Below, piece by piece: positions 45,710 through 55,558 of a DNA stretch of 64,000 nucleotides. A program made the translations under genes and the position numbers. The DNA is from Shewanella sp. UCD-KL21 (GTDB taxonomy: Bacteria; Pseudomonadota; Gammaproteobacteria; Enterobacterales; Shewanellaceae), in contig NZ_MPHK01000004.1 in NCBI RefSeq assembly GCF_001957135.1, positions 124,001 through 188,000 on the forward strand. Reading direction: 5' to 3'. Each line of letters opens with the position of its first letter. The stretch's first letter is position 1. Under the pieces are notes generated by a model. The model was not told where the DNA came from and did not search any database. It saw only the letters and a program-made list of their open reading frames with translations.

Positions 45710-46297
45710 TTACAAATCAGTGATTATTGCTCTTGCGGTGCCGTTATTAGAGTCATAGAGAATTTTCATATCGGCATCGAGTCTGCCTTGGGTATCGCCT
45801 AAGGTGCGCAGTACATAGGTGCACTGAGTAACATCTCCGGTAGACGGGCTGGCTTCATGGCGATAGGCTTGATAATCACTGCCGTCATTACTGCTCGAAA
45901 CCGTTGGCGGATTTTCAAGTAGCGAGTTCCATAAATCTAAACAACCTTGAATGCCTTTACCAATGTTACTTGGACTGCCCATTGGGCTATTTTTATCGAT
46001 CCCTAATGGATAACCCAAGGGGTTTATATCAAGGATATTATCGATATAGCCTTCAAGATCATTTACTGCGCCGCTTTCTCCTGACACTTGCCATCTAAGA
46101 TGGACAAAGGTCACCCCTTGTTGATAAGCCGCAGCAGTCGCTTTAACATCGCTAATTGCCGCATCACGCTTTAAATCGACATACTTACTCGCTGCAACTA
46201 CTGCTAGAATCGCCAATACAATAATAACCACTATTAGCTCAATTAAGGTAAAGCCTTGCATTTTTAACGGCTTAAATTGAGTTATTTTATCTGCCAT
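45710..46297 (-). CDS. Type IV prepilin-like protein (MSHA-type), orphan
   Basis: The 195-residue product has a short positively charged leader and the prepilin site QG-FTLIELIVVIIVLAILAVVAA, followed by a pilin helix (YVDLKRDAAISDVKA). The globular part has two Cys (IQGCLDLWN, VTQCTYVLR) suited to a disulfide loop. It resembles MSHA minor pilins. It stands alone between the PepSY gene and nfuA with no assembly genes nearby. A second orphan pilin lies at 25.7 kb; the two differ clearly outside the leader. Confidence 0.85.
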   Translation of the reverse strand: MADKITQFKPLKMQGFTLIELIVVIIVLAILAVVAASKYVDLKRDAAISDVKATAAAYQQGVTFVHLRWQVSGESGAVNDLEGYIDNILDINPLGYPLGIDKNSPMGSPSNIGKGIQGCLDLWNSLLENPPTVSSSNDGSDYQAYRHEASPSTGDVTQCTYVLRTLGDTQGRLDADMKILYDSNNGTARAIITDL

Positions 46298-46370
46298 GAA
46301 GATACCCTACTCCGTTTTCATACTTAAGTTATAGCACAAGGCTCCCACCCAACGTAAGTTACGGCCAATA

Positions 46371-46398
46371 AAAAACGCGACCATATTGGCCGCGTTTA
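46371..46398 (-). terminator. Terminator downstream of nfuA
   Basis: AAACGCG (46374-46380) pairs with CGCGTTT, continuing through CCA/TGG with one mismatch and a TAT loop. On the minus strand it ends in a T run, 60 bp past the nfuA stop. Confidence 0.7.
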
Positions 46399-46453
46399 AT
46401 GTAAAAATTGAATGAGTTATTGCTGTATTTTACAACAATAAAAGCTTTCAAAT

Positions 46454-47032
46454 TTACTGGTAAGAGTGAGAACCATGTTGATGGTCAGTCACATCTTTAA
46501 CACCAGAGAGTTCACCAGGGAACATCTCCAGTAATTGCTTCTCAATGCCATCTTTTAAAGTGATATCAACTTGAGAACAACCATTACAACCACCACCAAA
46601 CTGCAGTACTGCAACAGCATCTTCAGTGATTTCAACTAGCATGATGTTACCACCATGGCTTGCTAGCTGCGGGTTAATCTCTGATTGAATCACATATTCA
46701 ATACGCTCTTTTAATGGCGCATCTGAAGACACTTTACGCATTTTAGCGTTTGGCGCTTTTAAGGTTAGCTGCGAACCTAATTGGTCAGTAACAAAATCAA
46801 TGCTCGCTTCTTCTAAAAATGGTGCGCTTTTTTCGTCAACCATGGCACTGAAACCGTTGAAAGGTAATTCAGTGTCATCCGCTTCTACAGCGTCAGGTGG
46901 ACAATAAGACACGCCGCACTCAGCTTGGGCAGTACCCGGGCTGATTACAAACACACGGATATGCGTGCCTTCCGGTTGATCGGCCAGTAATTTAACAAAA
47001 TGCGCCTGAGCCGTATCAGAAATGTTGATCAT
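46454..47032 (-). CDS. nfuA: Fe-S cluster carrier NfuA
   Basis: NfuA carries a [4Fe-4S] cluster and repairs or matures Fe-S proteins. The 192-residue protein has the degenerate A-type N-terminal domain (residues 1-95) and the NifU-like C-terminal domain with C149-N-G-C152 in [16 protein letters not shown]. These positions equal those in E. coli NfuA (191 residues). In E. coli it neighbours gntX (comF family); here a comF-type gene lies 2.8 kb away with an M14 peptidase between. The upstream region 47050-47090 has three AGTACT-like repeats of unknown meaning. Confidence 0.96.
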   Translation of the reverse strand: MINISDTAQAHFVKLLADQPEGTHIRVFVISPGTAQAECGVSYCPPDAVEADDTELPFNGFSAMVDEKSAPFLEEASIDFVTDQLGSQLTLKAPNAKMRKVSSDAPLKERIEYVIQSEINPQLASHGGNIMLVEITEDAVAVLQFGGGCNGCSQVDITLKDGIEKQLLEMFPGELSGVKDVTDHQHGSHSYQ

Positions 47033-47212
47033 AAAAACTGCTCCGTTAGATAGTACTTAAAAGTGTACTAAAAATAGTACTTGAGTAATTTAGTAAGAAT
47101 TAGCGCTATGATACTCCTAGTTGCGACGGCTTTGTAGTCCTGCAGTGAGCAAGTTGCATAAAAAACACCGAGAAATTGCGCTTTTTAATGGCGATTTAAG
47201 CTTAATCACTTT

Positions 47213-49849
47213 ATGGTGATTGTATTGTTTTCTTTTTATGATCTTGTTTCTTATATGATTAGCTTCAATGCATTGTTTACTCGTCTCGCTAAAGGCAGCT
47301 TTTTCGGCTTCATTATCTGTATGCCATTATTTACCTTGGCGCAGGCTGACTCCCGCATTGAGCAGCGCCTCGGGGCTGAGAAAATTAATACAAAAATCAC
47401 TCAACCTGCTGAATATTTAGGTTATACCTTGGGTGAGTGGCATTTAAGACATGATCAAATTAATCACTATTTACAACTATTAGCCCGCCAAAGTTCGCGG
47501 TTTTCTTTAGATTCTGCCGGTTACTCCTATGAAAGACGCCAGCAACTTAGTGCGGTAATTACCTCAGATAAAAACCAACAGCGACTAGCTGAAATTCTCG
47601 AACAACGCAGCCAAGTAAAATACGGCGTTAAACAACAAGGTCCATTGCAGCAAAGCCCATTGATTATCTGGCTGGCCTATTCGATTCATGGTGATGAAGC
47701 CAGTGGCGCCCATGCGGCGCTAGCGTTAAGCCATTACCTTGCCGCATCTGATGAAGATTGGGTCAAAGAATTACTCAATAATACGGTTATTTTACTGACA
47801 CCGACCCAAAACCCCGATGGTTTTGATCGCTTTGCGAGCTGGGCTAATAGCCATAAAGGCCAAGTGATTATTACCGATCCGAATCATCGTGAGCATAATC
47901 AAGCTTGGCCCGGTGGACGCTTTAACCATCATCTTGCAGACTTAAACCGTGACTGGCTATTTCTGCGCCATCCCGCCTCTCAAGGCCGAGTGGCGTTTTT
48001 CCATAAATGGCAGCCCCATTACGTGGGTGATTTCCACGAAATGTGGCAAAACCAAACCTATTTCTTTCAACCTGGAGTGGCTGATAGGGTCAATCCGCTG
48101 ACCAATCCTGACAATCAAATTTTATCCAATGAGCTTGCGGCTTATCACCGTAAAGCGTTAGATGAAGTCAAGCAGCCGTATTTTAGCGGGCAGATGTTTG
48201 ATGATTTTTTCTATGGTAAAGGCTCAACCTACCCTGATATCAATGGCGCTGTGGGTATTTTGTTTGAGCAAGCCAGCTCTCGTGGTCAAGCACAAGAGTC
48301 GCCTAATGGCGTAGTCACCTTGCAAAATAGTATTGATAATCAATTTTCCACTTCACTATCAAGCCTGCAAGGTGCCCATGCGCTACGTAAAAAATTGATA
48401 AAATACCAAAGCGATTTTTTTGCTCGCAACAGTAAGCGTACCCGAGACGGTAAACAAACGGGGCGCTTAGTAAAAGCCCATGGCGGTAAAGCCCATATCA
48501 CTGAACTTGCAACGATATTGCAGCAACACCAAATCAGCTTCAAATACCTAAACCGTGAGCTGGAAGACGATGACATACTCTTTGGCCCATCAAACAGCCT
48601 GTTCATTCCTCAAAGTCAGCCACAGCATGACTTATTGCAAGCATTGTTTGATAAGCGCACTGAGTTTAAAGACGAAACCTTTTATGATATTTCCACTTGG
48701 AATTTTGAATCAGCTCTGGGCTTAAGCATCAGTGAAAATGCTAAACCCAGCCCCAAATATCTCACCAATAAGACCCCAAATGCAGTGGCGACTGAGCAAC
48801 TCGATAACGCCAGCAATGTGGCCTTTATTATTGACTGGCAACAGGCGGCAGCGGCGCCCATGTTGCAGCAATTACTCAGCCAAGGGGTACAGGTAAAATT
48901 CGCTAAAAAGCCATTTAGTCTGCCTGATCGCAGCCCTAACGCCAAAAAGTCAGCAGCAATAGACTTCACAGCGGGTAGCCTGCAAATTCCCTTACGCCAG
49001 CCCAACTACAAGGGCAATATAGCGCTATTGGTCAGCCAACTTGCCACGCAATACCAAGTAGATGTCACTGCAGCAAGCAGCTCACATACCTTAGCGGGAA
49101 TGGATCTTGGCAGTGATGAATTTAGCGTGATCAAACCGATTAAGCCGTTATTGCTCACTGGCATAGATACTAACGCCTCAGAAACCGGGCAAATGTGGTA
49201 TTACCTTGATCAAACGCTTGCAGCGCCTGTCACTATGGTGGACAGTAATCGTATCGCTAGCATTAATTTATCAGGCTACAGCCACATTTTTATGGCTGAT
49301 GGGCCTTATCATTTAATCAGTGATGCCAGCGCAAGAAAGCTGGGCAAATTTGTAATGGATGGCGGCACTATCGTGGCGCAAAAACGGGCGCTAGTATGGC
49401 TCAATAAGCGCAATATTCTTAAGTCTCAGCCTAAAACCAGACTAGAGCTGAATAAATTATTTAGCACTTCAGGGATGAGTTACGCGGATAAGTCTAAATT
49501 AAATGCCAGACAATCCATCGGCGGCGCCATTGTGGCGTTAACACTGGATGAAACCCACCCAATCAACTTTGGTTTACCTAACCCGCTACAAGTGATGAAA
49601 AACCGTGAGATAAGTTTTAACCTCACTTCCACGCCTTTTATTGTGGCGGCGGACTATACCAATGAGCCTCTGCTCAGTGGTTACCTTGCTAAGGAATATC
49701 AGCGCGCTTTTGCCAACACCCCTGCAATGATCGTTGAGCCCAAAGGCAAAGGGCATGTTGTGGCATTAACCGATAATTTCTTGTTTAGAAATATCTGGTT
49801 AGGCTCTGAAAAAGTGTATGCCAATGCGCTGTATTTTATCCCCCAATAA
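47213..49849 (+). CDS. M14 family zinc carboxypeptidase, exported
   Basis: The frame codes for up to 878 residues; an ATG at 47255 (MISFNALFTRLAKGSF) gives a better signal peptide ending near TLAQADS. Zn ligands are H159 and E162 in SIHGDEASG and H275 in VGDFHEMW (numbered from 47213). The substrate-binding NPDG and LNRDW motifs and the likely catalytic Glu in ILFEQASS are present. The C-terminal 400 residues are an extra domain of unknown fold (KPLLLTGIDT, ADGPYHLIS). Such large periplasmic M14 proteins occur in Shewanella and Alteromonas. Peptide or peptidoglycan stem cleavage is possible; specificity is not readable. Confidence 0.88.
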   Translation: MVIVLFSFYDLVSYMISFNALFTRLAKGSFFGFIICMPLFTLAQADSRIEQRLGAEKINTKITQPAEYLGYTLGEWHLRHDQINHYLQLLARQSSRFSLDSAGYSYERRQQLSAVITSDKNQQRLAEILEQRSQVKYGVKQQGPLQQSPLIIWLAYSIHGDEASGAHAALALSHYLAASDEDWVKELLNNTVILLTPTQNPDGFDRFASWANSHKGQVIITDPNHREHNQAWPGGRFNHHLADLNRDWLFLRHPASQGRVAFFHKWQPHYVGDFHEMWQNQTYFFQPGVADRVNPLTNPDNQILSNELAAYHRKALDEVKQPYFSGQMFDDFFYGKGSTYPDINGAVGILFEQASSRGQAQESPNGVVTLQNSIDNQFSTSLSSLQGAHALRKKLIKYQSDFFARNSKRTRDGKQTGRLVKAHGGKAHITELATILQQHQISFKYLNRELEDDDILFGPSNSLFIPQSQPQHDLLQALFDKRTEFKDETFYDISTWNFESALGLSISENAKPSPKYLTNKTPNAVATEQLDNASNVAFIIDWQQAAAAPMLQQLLSQGVQVKFAKKPFSLPDRSPNAKKSAAIDFTAGSLQIPLRQPNYKGNIALLVSQLATQYQVDVTAASSSHTLAGMDLGSDEFSVIKPIKPLLLTGIDTNASETGQMWYYLDQTLAAPVTMVDSNRIASINLSGYSHIFMADGPYHLISDASARKLGKFVMDGGTIVAQKRALVWLNKRNILKSQPKTRLELNKLFSTSGMSYADKSKLNARQSIGGAIVALTLDETHPINFGLPNPLQVMKNREISFNLTSTPFIVAADYTNEPLLSGYLAKEYQRAFANTPAMIVEPKGKGHVVALTDNFLFRNIWLGSEKVYANALYFIPQ

Positions 49850-49869
49850 CTCACTTTACAGCTTGTTTA

Positions 49870-50655
49870 TCATAACAGCCCCGGTGCTTCAGCCCTTGCT
49901 AAGCACCAAGTTTGCACATGGGTATAGTGCGCCGCAAATAAGCGGCTAATTTCATTCACCGTGGTGCCTGTGGTCACCACATCATCAATAAGTGCCACCC
50001 GCTGATAAGGATTATCCCGCTGCAACTCAAATGCATCGGCGCAATTTAAGCGTCGCTGCTTACCGTTAAGTCCGGCTTGGGCCTTAGTATCAACGCAGCG
50101 CAGCAGTAAACTATCGTCCATCGGAATGCCAATTTGCGCGCTGAGCTCTTTAGCAATCAGCCAAGCTTGATTAAAGCCGCGCTGCTTTAAGCGATTGCGA
50201 TGTAGCGGTACCGGAATGAGCACTTGGGGAAGTTCAATTAAGCCTCTGGCCGCCAAATCCATCACCCTTACTGCTAATACTTGCACTAAGGCCGCTAATG
50301 GCGCGCATTGCTGCTGATATTTAATCCCTGCGATTAACTCTCCTAAGCCTTGATGATAACTGCAAGGGGCAATGACTAACATGGGCTCAATGTGCTGACA
50401 GTGGCCGCAATACACTTGTAATAACGGCATAGATTTACCACAACCTAAACAGATTTCTTGATGATAAAGCCCCGCCACAAGGCAGGTCTGACACACACCC
50501 GTATGCGGTTTAGCTGCAGCGTACTGCATAATATCTTGCTGGCATAACAAGCAGCGGTTAGGCAGGTTAGCTGCCACTGCAGTCATCAAGGAGACTAGCT
50601 TAGCGGTGTTATTGTTCAAATTGAGCTTGAAGGGTTTTGAGAGTTGCCAAGCCAT
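49870..50655 (-). CDS. ComF/GntX family phosphoribosyltransferase-like protein
   Basis: The 261-residue protein has four N-terminal CxxC-type pairs (RCLLCQQD, GVCQTCLV, CLGCGKS, YCGHCQH), which form a zinc ribbon. A PRTase domain follows with PVPLHRNRLKQRGFNQA and the PRPP loop VALIDDVVTTGTTVNE near residue 230. E. coli GntX and Haemophilus ComF belong here and are tied to DNA uptake or use. It is divergent from bioH, as gntX is in E. coli. It is convergent with the M14 gene with only 20 bp between stops. Confidence 0.92.
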   Translation of the reverse strand: MAWQLSKPFKLNLNNNTAKLVSLMTAVAANLPNRCLLCQQDIMQYAAAKPHTGVCQTCLVAGLYHQEICLGCGKSMPLLQVYCGHCQHIEPMLVIAPCSYHQGLGELIAGIKYQQQCAPLAALVQVLAVRVMDLAARGLIELPQVLIPVPLHRNRLKQRGFNQAWLIAKELSAQIGIPMDDSLLLRCVDTKAQAGLNGKQRRLNCADAFELQRDNPYQRVALIDDVVTTGTTVNEISRLFAAHYTHVQTWCLARAEAPGLL

Positions 50656-50730
50656 AGAATATCCTTATCCTGTATGACAATTGTTTTAACCAGCGATCAT
50701 TTATTATTCGCCACTTTTTGAGGTTAGCCT

Positions 50731-51612
50731 TTGAATTCACCAGCGCTGCACATTACGACTATTACGCCTAAAGCTATTTCTCGCGAAACCATTAGTCACG
50801 AAACGATTAGTCATGAAACAATTAGTCATGAAACGATGACTCATACCGAGATGACTCATGAAAATAGCCCCGACGTTATTGATATTGTATTGCTACATGG
50901 CTGGGGGGTGAACTCTGCGGTTTTTCAGCCGCTGCAAACCGCATTATCTGAGTATAGAGTGCATTACGTTGATTTGCCGGGCTTTGGTGATAGCCAAGCA
51001 AATAGCGATAATATCGAAGCATGGGCAGCGGCGTTAGCCCAAGCCCTACCTGAAAATGCCATTTGGCTTGGTTGGTCATTAGGGGGATTAGTCGCCACTC
51101 AAATTGCCCTTAATCATCCTCAGTCGGTAAAAGCACTGATCACCGTGGCCTCTTCGCCTTGTTTTATGGCTCAAGAACAACCCCAGTGGCCGGGGATCGC
51201 CCCTGCAGTGCTCAGGCAATTTCACCAGCAATTAAATGTCAATTTGGCCAAAACGGTCGAGCGATTTTTAGCGATTCAAGCCATGGGCAGTGACTCAGCT
51301 AAAGAAGATATTGTAGCGATAAAAAAATTAGTGCTGGCTAAACCTTTACCGAGCCAAGCGGTACTCGATCAAGGTTTAGATATGCTCAAAGAGGTTGATC
51401 TACGCCCGCAACTTAACGACATCGACCAGCCTTGGTTGCGTATTTGGGGTAAATGCGATGCCTTAGTCCCCAGAACAATCATCCGCCAGTTACCCCAAGC
51501 CAGTAATATTACTGACATTGTCCACAATAAAGCCTCCCATGCGCCGTTTATTTCACACCCACAGGCCTTTTTAGATGGCTTATTGCCATGGATAAAAAAA
51601 CATCAAATCTAG
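50731..51612 (+). CDS. bioH: Pimeloyl-ACP methyl ester esterase BioH
   Basis: BioH cleaves methyl pimeloyl-ACP in biotin precursor synthesis. The alpha/beta hydrolase has LLHGWGVNSAVF, the nucleophile Ser116 in GWSLGG, Asp in GKCDALVP and His in KASHAPF. The product has 293 residues from a TTG at 50731 with GAGGT upstream. It is about 35 residues longer at the N-terminus than E. coli BioH, because of six 5-residue repeats (ISHET type). An ATG at 50836 (MTHTEMTHEN) would remove most of them, so the start is open. The neighbour comF on the other strand matches the E. coli gntX-bioH order. Confidence 0.9.
   Translation: MNSPALHITTITPKAISRETISHETISHETISHETMTHTEMTHENSPDVIDIVLLHGWGVNSAVFQPLQTALSEYRVHYVDLPGFGDSQANSDNIEAWAAALAQALPENAIWLGWSLGGLVATQIALNHPQSVKALITVASSPCFMAQEQPQWPGIAPAVLRQFHQQLNVNLAKTVERFLAIQAMGSDSAKEDIVAIKKLVLAKPLPSQAVLDQGLDMLKEVDLRPQLNDIDQPWLRIWGKCDALVPRTIIRQLPQASNITDIVHNKASHAPFISHPQAFLDGLLPWIKKHQI
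50776..50865 (+). repeat. 15-bp tandem repeat at the bioH 5' end
   Basis: Six in-frame 15-bp units start at 50776, 50791, 50806, 50821, 50836 and 50851. The first four encode IS(R/H)ET and the last two MTHTE and MTHEN. Copies 2-4 differ by only a few third-base changes (consensus ATTAGTCATGAAACG). Unit gain or loss changes five residues without frameshift. Confidence 0.92.
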
Positions 51613-51678
51613 GCTATAAAACCTGCTAACACTTGGTTATAATTTAAACATTAAATGTTTGTTTTTTAAGTGAGTGTG

Positions 51679-52206
51679 ATGCTAATTGTCACTAATTATC
51701 CCCAAGTTCCGCTGGCAACAACTAATGTTGCAACGGATCTTGCTCGAGCGGATAATCAGCAGGCAAAGCCAATATTACCGCCTCAAGCGTTAACTAAGCC
51801 CCACCATGAGCGAGCGCTCAATCAAAAAAATGAATCACCAGCCCGTTATATCATCAAGGAAAAATCTTCCCAGCAGCGGCAATCGTCCGATCAACAAACC
51901 CCGCAGCAACTCGCTCAGCCATCTTCAGCGCCAAAATCACAAAGCGCACCGTTAACGGGCTTATTACCCCAGTTACTGCGGGTGGCCGCTAGAAATAACC
52001 CCACCCTTAGCCGTGGTGACATTCAGCCCCAAACCCCCACCATGTCGACAGCAATCAACACTGATAACAACAAAAACACCGAAGTAAAGCCACGCTTAAG
52101 AGGCCATTCTGAGGCGTTTTATAAACAGTTTGGCCAGCACATCGCCACATGTTACCAGCAGTGCACTACGCCTTTGCCAGCCGCGCATCTACTAATATTG
52201 GTTTAA
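51679..52206 (+). CDS. Hypothetical protein, Gln/Pro/Ser-rich
   Basis: The 175-residue product (from ATG 51679; the frame opens at a GTG at 51670) starts MLIVTNYPQVPLATTNV. The middle is low-complexity (QQRQSSDQQTPQQLAQPSS) and likely disordered. A more ordered end (RGHSEAFYKQFGQHIATCYQQCTTPLP) has two Cys. I do not recognise the family. It follows bioH at 66 bp on the same strand. Codon use is like that of the neighbours, so it is probably real, yet composition alone does not give a function. Confidence 0.6.
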   Translation: MLIVTNYPQVPLATTNVATDLARADNQQAKPILPPQALTKPHHERALNQKNESPARYIIKEKSSQQRQSSDQQTPQQLAQPSSAPKSQSAPLTGLLPQLLRVAARNNPTLSRGDIQPQTPTMSTAINTDNNKNTEVKPRLRGHSEAFYKQFGQHIATCYQQCTTPLPAAHLLILV

Positions 52207-52569
52207 CCCTGTTGCTAGCTGCGATTTAGCGACTTGATACCTTCAGTTAATGCTATTGGCTTATTGATATAACTGGTACTGGCTTATTGATATTCGCGCT
52301 ATTAGCTTATTGATATTAGTGCTATTGGCATAGTGCGACTGACTTATTGATATTGGCTGCTGACTTATTGTTATTAGTGGTATTTGCTTAGTGTTCCCTT
52401 GGGTTACTTGGCACTCGCTCAATCACACCGGCCTCAAAGATTATCTAATATTTTTTGATAATAATTCAAATTTCAGCCTATTTATTCGCCAGTATGTAAT
52501 GGCTACTATAGCTCCATCAGCAACAAGGCTGAACCAAATTCAACTTGATACATTATAGGAACTATCATC
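52207..52569. other. Intergenic region with repeats before the ABM monooxygenase gene
   Basis: The first half holds imperfect tandem repeats (52251-52400). The rest (52400-52569) is AT-rich with no supported gene and must hold the promoter of the next gene. Confidence 0.6.
52251..52400. repeat. Imperfect tandem repeat with CTTATTGATATT core
   Basis: The core CTTATTGATAT recurs at about 52259, 52283, 52306 and 52343, with diverged forms at about 52327 and 52364 and a last CTTAGTG near 52387. Spacing is about 20-37 bp. No frame is conserved, so this is noncoding drift of a short repeat. Confidence 0.75.
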
Positions 52570-52860
52570 ATGGCTAACTTAACTATCGTAGCAAACATCA
52601 TTACCAAAGCAGACAAAGTGGAGCTGGTTAAAGCTGAGCTACTTAAGCTGATGGACATTACTCGCGCTGAAGCAGGTTGTATTAATTACGACTTACATCA
52701 AGACAATGAAAACCCAGCACATTTCATGTTTTATGAAAACTGGGAAAGCCGTGAATTATGGCAAGCACACATGGGTAATGCGCATTTAGCCGAGTATATG
52801 GTGGCCACTGAAGGTGCGGTTGAGCAGTTTATTTTAAACGAAATGACTCATATCGCTTAA
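52570..52860 (+). CDS. ABM-domain putative quinol monooxygenase (YgiN-like)
   Basis: The 96-residue protein is a single antibiotic-biosynthesis-monooxygenase dimeric alpha-beta barrel domain. Features: LTIVANIITKADKVELVKAEL, then EAGCINYDLHQDNENPAHFMFYENW, ending in a helix AHMGNAHLAEYMVAT. The size and HxxN...FYE.W pattern match YgiN, which acts on menadiol-like quinols in E. coli. No quinone gene lies next to it, so the substrate is uncertain. Its own terminator follows at 52888-52937. Confidence 0.85.
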   Translation: MANLTIVANIITKADKVELVKAELLKLMDITRAEAGCINYDLHQDNENPAHFMFYENWESRELWQAHMGNAHLAEYMVATEGAVEQFILNEMTHIA

Positions 52861-52887
52861 TTGGTCACGGTATAAATTTTACAAAAT

Positions 52888-52937
52888 AAAAAGGCCTTAA
52901 CAGTCACGAGTATTCTCAAGATGTTAAGGCCTTTTTT
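52888..52937. terminator. Bidirectional terminator between ABM gene and tex
   Basis: AAAAAGGCCTTAACA (52888-52902) pairs with TGTTAAGGCCTTTTT (52922-52936) over a 19-nt loop. It serves both convergent genes. Confidence 0.88.
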
Positions 52938-52969
52938 GGTTTAATGCTAAGCTAAACCAATGAGCAATA

Positions 52970-55315
52970 TTACTTTTTCAGCTTAGCAAAGGCGTCAGCA
53001 AACGCATTACCCATAGCCGCATTGGCTGGGGCTTTTTGCGGTTTATTAGCTGACTTTTGCCCTGATTTATTCCCGCTAGCTTTATGTGCAGGCTTGCTGT
53101 TGGCTGATTTAGATTGAGTAGCGGTTTTCGCTGTTGGTAGTGCTTCATCAAGGCGCATACTTAATGCGATACGGCGACGCTCTACATCCACTTCCATCAC
53201 TTTAACTTTAACCACATCACCCGCTTTAACTATGGTGTGAGGGTCGCTGACAAACTTGTCAGTGAGTGACGAAATATGCACTAAACCATCTTGATGTACG
53301 CCTACATCAACAAAAGCGCCAAAGTTAGTCACATTGGTGACCACGCCTTCTAGGATCATCTCCAACTTAAGATCTTTAAGCTCTTCAACACCTTCTTTAA
53401 AGCTGGCGGTTTTGAACTCGCCACGAGGATCACGCCCAGGCTTGTCTAGCTCTTTTAAGATATCGCTGATGGTGGGTAAACCAAATTCATCAGTAACAAA
53501 CTCAGCAGCATTTAGCTGAGATAACAATTCACTATTACCCATTAAGCTGGCCACAGTTTGCTGCTTGGCACTGGCAATGGCTTCAACCAATTTGTAGGCT
53601 TCAGGGTGAACTGATGAACCATCTAATGGATTTTTAGCATCGCTAATGCGTAAGAAACCGGCCGCTTGCTCAAAGGCTTTTGGCCCTAAACGCGCCACTT
53701 TCAATAATTGTTTACGGCTTTCAAATTTACCGTTTTCATCGCGGTAGTTAACCAGGTTTTTAGCTAAGGTTTTATTTAAACCGGCCACCTGCGCCAATAA
53801 TGGGGCTGATGCCATATTCAAATCAACGCCCACGCCATTTACACAATCTTCTACGACCGCTTCAAGTGAGCTTGATAGTTGGCTTTGGCTCACATCATGT
53901 TGATATTGCCCCACACCAATGGATTTAGGCTCGATTTTAACGAGTTCAGCTAACGGATCTTGCAATCGGCGGGCAATGGATACAGCGCCGCGGATCGATA
54001 CATCTAAGTTAGGGAACTCTTCAGAAGCCAACTCTGATGCTGAATACACTGATGCGCCCGCTTCACTAACCATCACTTTGGTCAAGCTTGGGTGCGTCTC
54101 TTTCATAAAGCTCATCACTTCAGCGGCTAATTTATCCGTTTCACGTGAGGCGGTACCATTGCCAATGGCGATGATCTCCACTTTATGCATTTTAATCAGG
54201 TTCGCTAAAGTGCGGATTGACTTATCCCACACGTTTTGCGGCGCATGGGGGAAGATGGTGGTATGGGCCACAAACTTACCGGTGTTATCCACAATCGCCA
54301 CTTTAACGCCGGTGCGCAGCCCAGGATCTAAGCCCATGGTTGCTTTAGCGCCAGCAGGCGCTGCCATTAATAAATCGCCTAAATTACGGGCAAACACATT
54401 AATGGCTTCAGCTTCAGCGCGCTCACGCATTTGGCTAATAAACTCGGTTTCCATTTGCAGAGCAATTTTAATGCGCCATGTGGCGGTAACCACAGTTTTA
54501 AGCCACTGATCAACACTCGAGTCAGAAAACTTCAGCTTGAAATGATCGGCAATAATCACCACGCAATAACTGCTTTGCGCCACTTCAGCTTTGGGATCGG
54601 CATTCATCGATAAACTGAGGGCACCTTCATTGCGGCCGCGCAGCATAGCAAGGGCGCGATGGGAAGGCACTTTAGTAATGGCTTCAGTATGCTCAAAGTA
54701 ATCTCTGAATTTAGCGCCTTCTTTTTCTTTACCTTTAACTAGGCGGCTTTCAAGCACTGCCTGTTGGCTTAAATGCTTACGCACTTTTTGCAGTAAATCT
54801 GCATCTTCAGCAAACCGTTCCATTAAGATAAAACGCGCGCCGTCTAAGACCGCTTTCACATCGCCAAAGCCAGCGTCGGCATTGATAAATTCAGCCGCTT
54901 TTGCTTCAAGATTAATACTACGATTAGCCAATAAAAAGTCAGCTAAAGGCAACAAACCTGCTTCAATAGCAATTTGACCTTTAGTGCGGCGTTTCGGTTT
55001 AAAAGGAAGGTATAAATCTTCTAAGCGGGTTTTACTGTCTGCGGCATTAATGGCTTGTTGTAATGCTGGGGTTAATTTGCCTTGGGTATCAATGCTTGAA
55101 AGAATAACTTGTCTGCGCTCGGCTAATTCACGTAAATAGCTTAGGCGACTATTTAGGGTTCGCAGCTGCGCATCATCTAAACCGCCAGTGGCCTCTTTAC
55201 GATAGCGGGCAACAAAAGGAACGGTAGAACCATCATCGAGTAAGTTAATCGTCGCTGAGACTTGTTGCTCACGAACATTCAGTTCTTGAGCGATTATTTG
55301 AGCAATACTAAGCAT
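52970..55315 (-). CDS. tex: Transcription accessory RNA-binding protein Tex
   Basis: Tex binds RNA and the elongating polymerase and is linked to toxin expression and stress survival. The 781-residue product starts [19 protein letters not shown]. Domains in order: N-terminal helices with [19 protein letters not shown], a YqgF-like domain ([19 protein letters not shown]), a helix-hairpin-helix region ([17 protein letters not shown]), and an S1 domain near residues 650-720 ([26 protein letters not shown]). A Lys/Ala/Ser-rich tail of about 45 residues follows. Length and order match the family. It stands alone with its own terminator. Confidence 0.96.
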   Translation of the reverse strand: MLSIAQIIAQELNVREQQVSATINLLDDGSTVPFVARYRKEATGGLDDAQLRTLNSRLSYLRELAERRQVILSSIDTQGKLTPALQQAINAADSKTRLEDLYLPFKPKRRTKGQIAIEAGLLPLADFLLANRSINLEAKAAEFINADAGFGDVKAVLDGARFILMERFAEDADLLQKVRKHLSQQAVLESRLVKGKEKEGAKFRDYFEHTEAITKVPSHRALAMLRGRNEGALSLSMNADPKAEVAQSSYCVVIIADHFKLKFSDSSVDQWLKTVVTATWRIKIALQMETEFISQMRERAEAEAINVFARNLGDLLMAAPAGAKATMGLDPGLRTGVKVAIVDNTGKFVAHTTIFPHAPQNVWDKSIRTLANLIKMHKVEIIAIGNGTASRETDKLAAEVMSFMKETHPSLTKVMVSEAGASVYSASELASEEFPNLDVSIRGAVSIARRLQDPLAELVKIEPKSIGVGQYQHDVSQSQLSSSLEAVVEDCVNGVGVDLNMASAPLLAQVAGLNKTLAKNLVNYRDENGKFESRKQLLKVARLGPKAFEQAAGFLRISDAKNPLDGSSVHPEAYKLVEAIASAKQQTVASLMGNSELLSQLNAAEFVTDEFGLPTISDILKELDKPGRDPRGEFKTASFKEGVEELKDLKLEMILEGVVTNVTNFGAFVDVGVHQDGLVHISSLTDKFVSDPHTIVKAGDVVKVKVMEVDVERRRIALSMRLDEALPTAKTATQSKSANSKPAHKASGNKSGQKSANKPQKAPANAAMGNAFADAFAKLKK

Positions 55316-55558
55316 AAAGGTCTAATTTAGCGTTAAATAACAAATGAGGTCAAAGATAGCATAATCAGTGGCAAACGTTTATGAACAATCGATGATTTTG
55401 TGCTATTTATCTAAGCTAATTTTAACGGTTAGCAAACTCACACACGGTTAAATAACCGCTAAAACAGCCGCTAAAACAGCGCAATTAAATTAATTATATT
55501 GCTTATAATTAATTTAATTAATAACCATTCTCATTTAACTTGTTATATTAAATATTAG

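Noticed and set aside
51646..51660. AT palindrome AAACATTAAATGTTT followed by Ts as a bioH terminator
   Set aside because: The stem is all A/T except one pair per arm and leaves no room for a loop; too weak to claim.
53919..54509. 196-codon plus-strand frame inside tex
   Set aside because: It lies antisense to the conserved YqgF region of Tex and shows no protein-like features.
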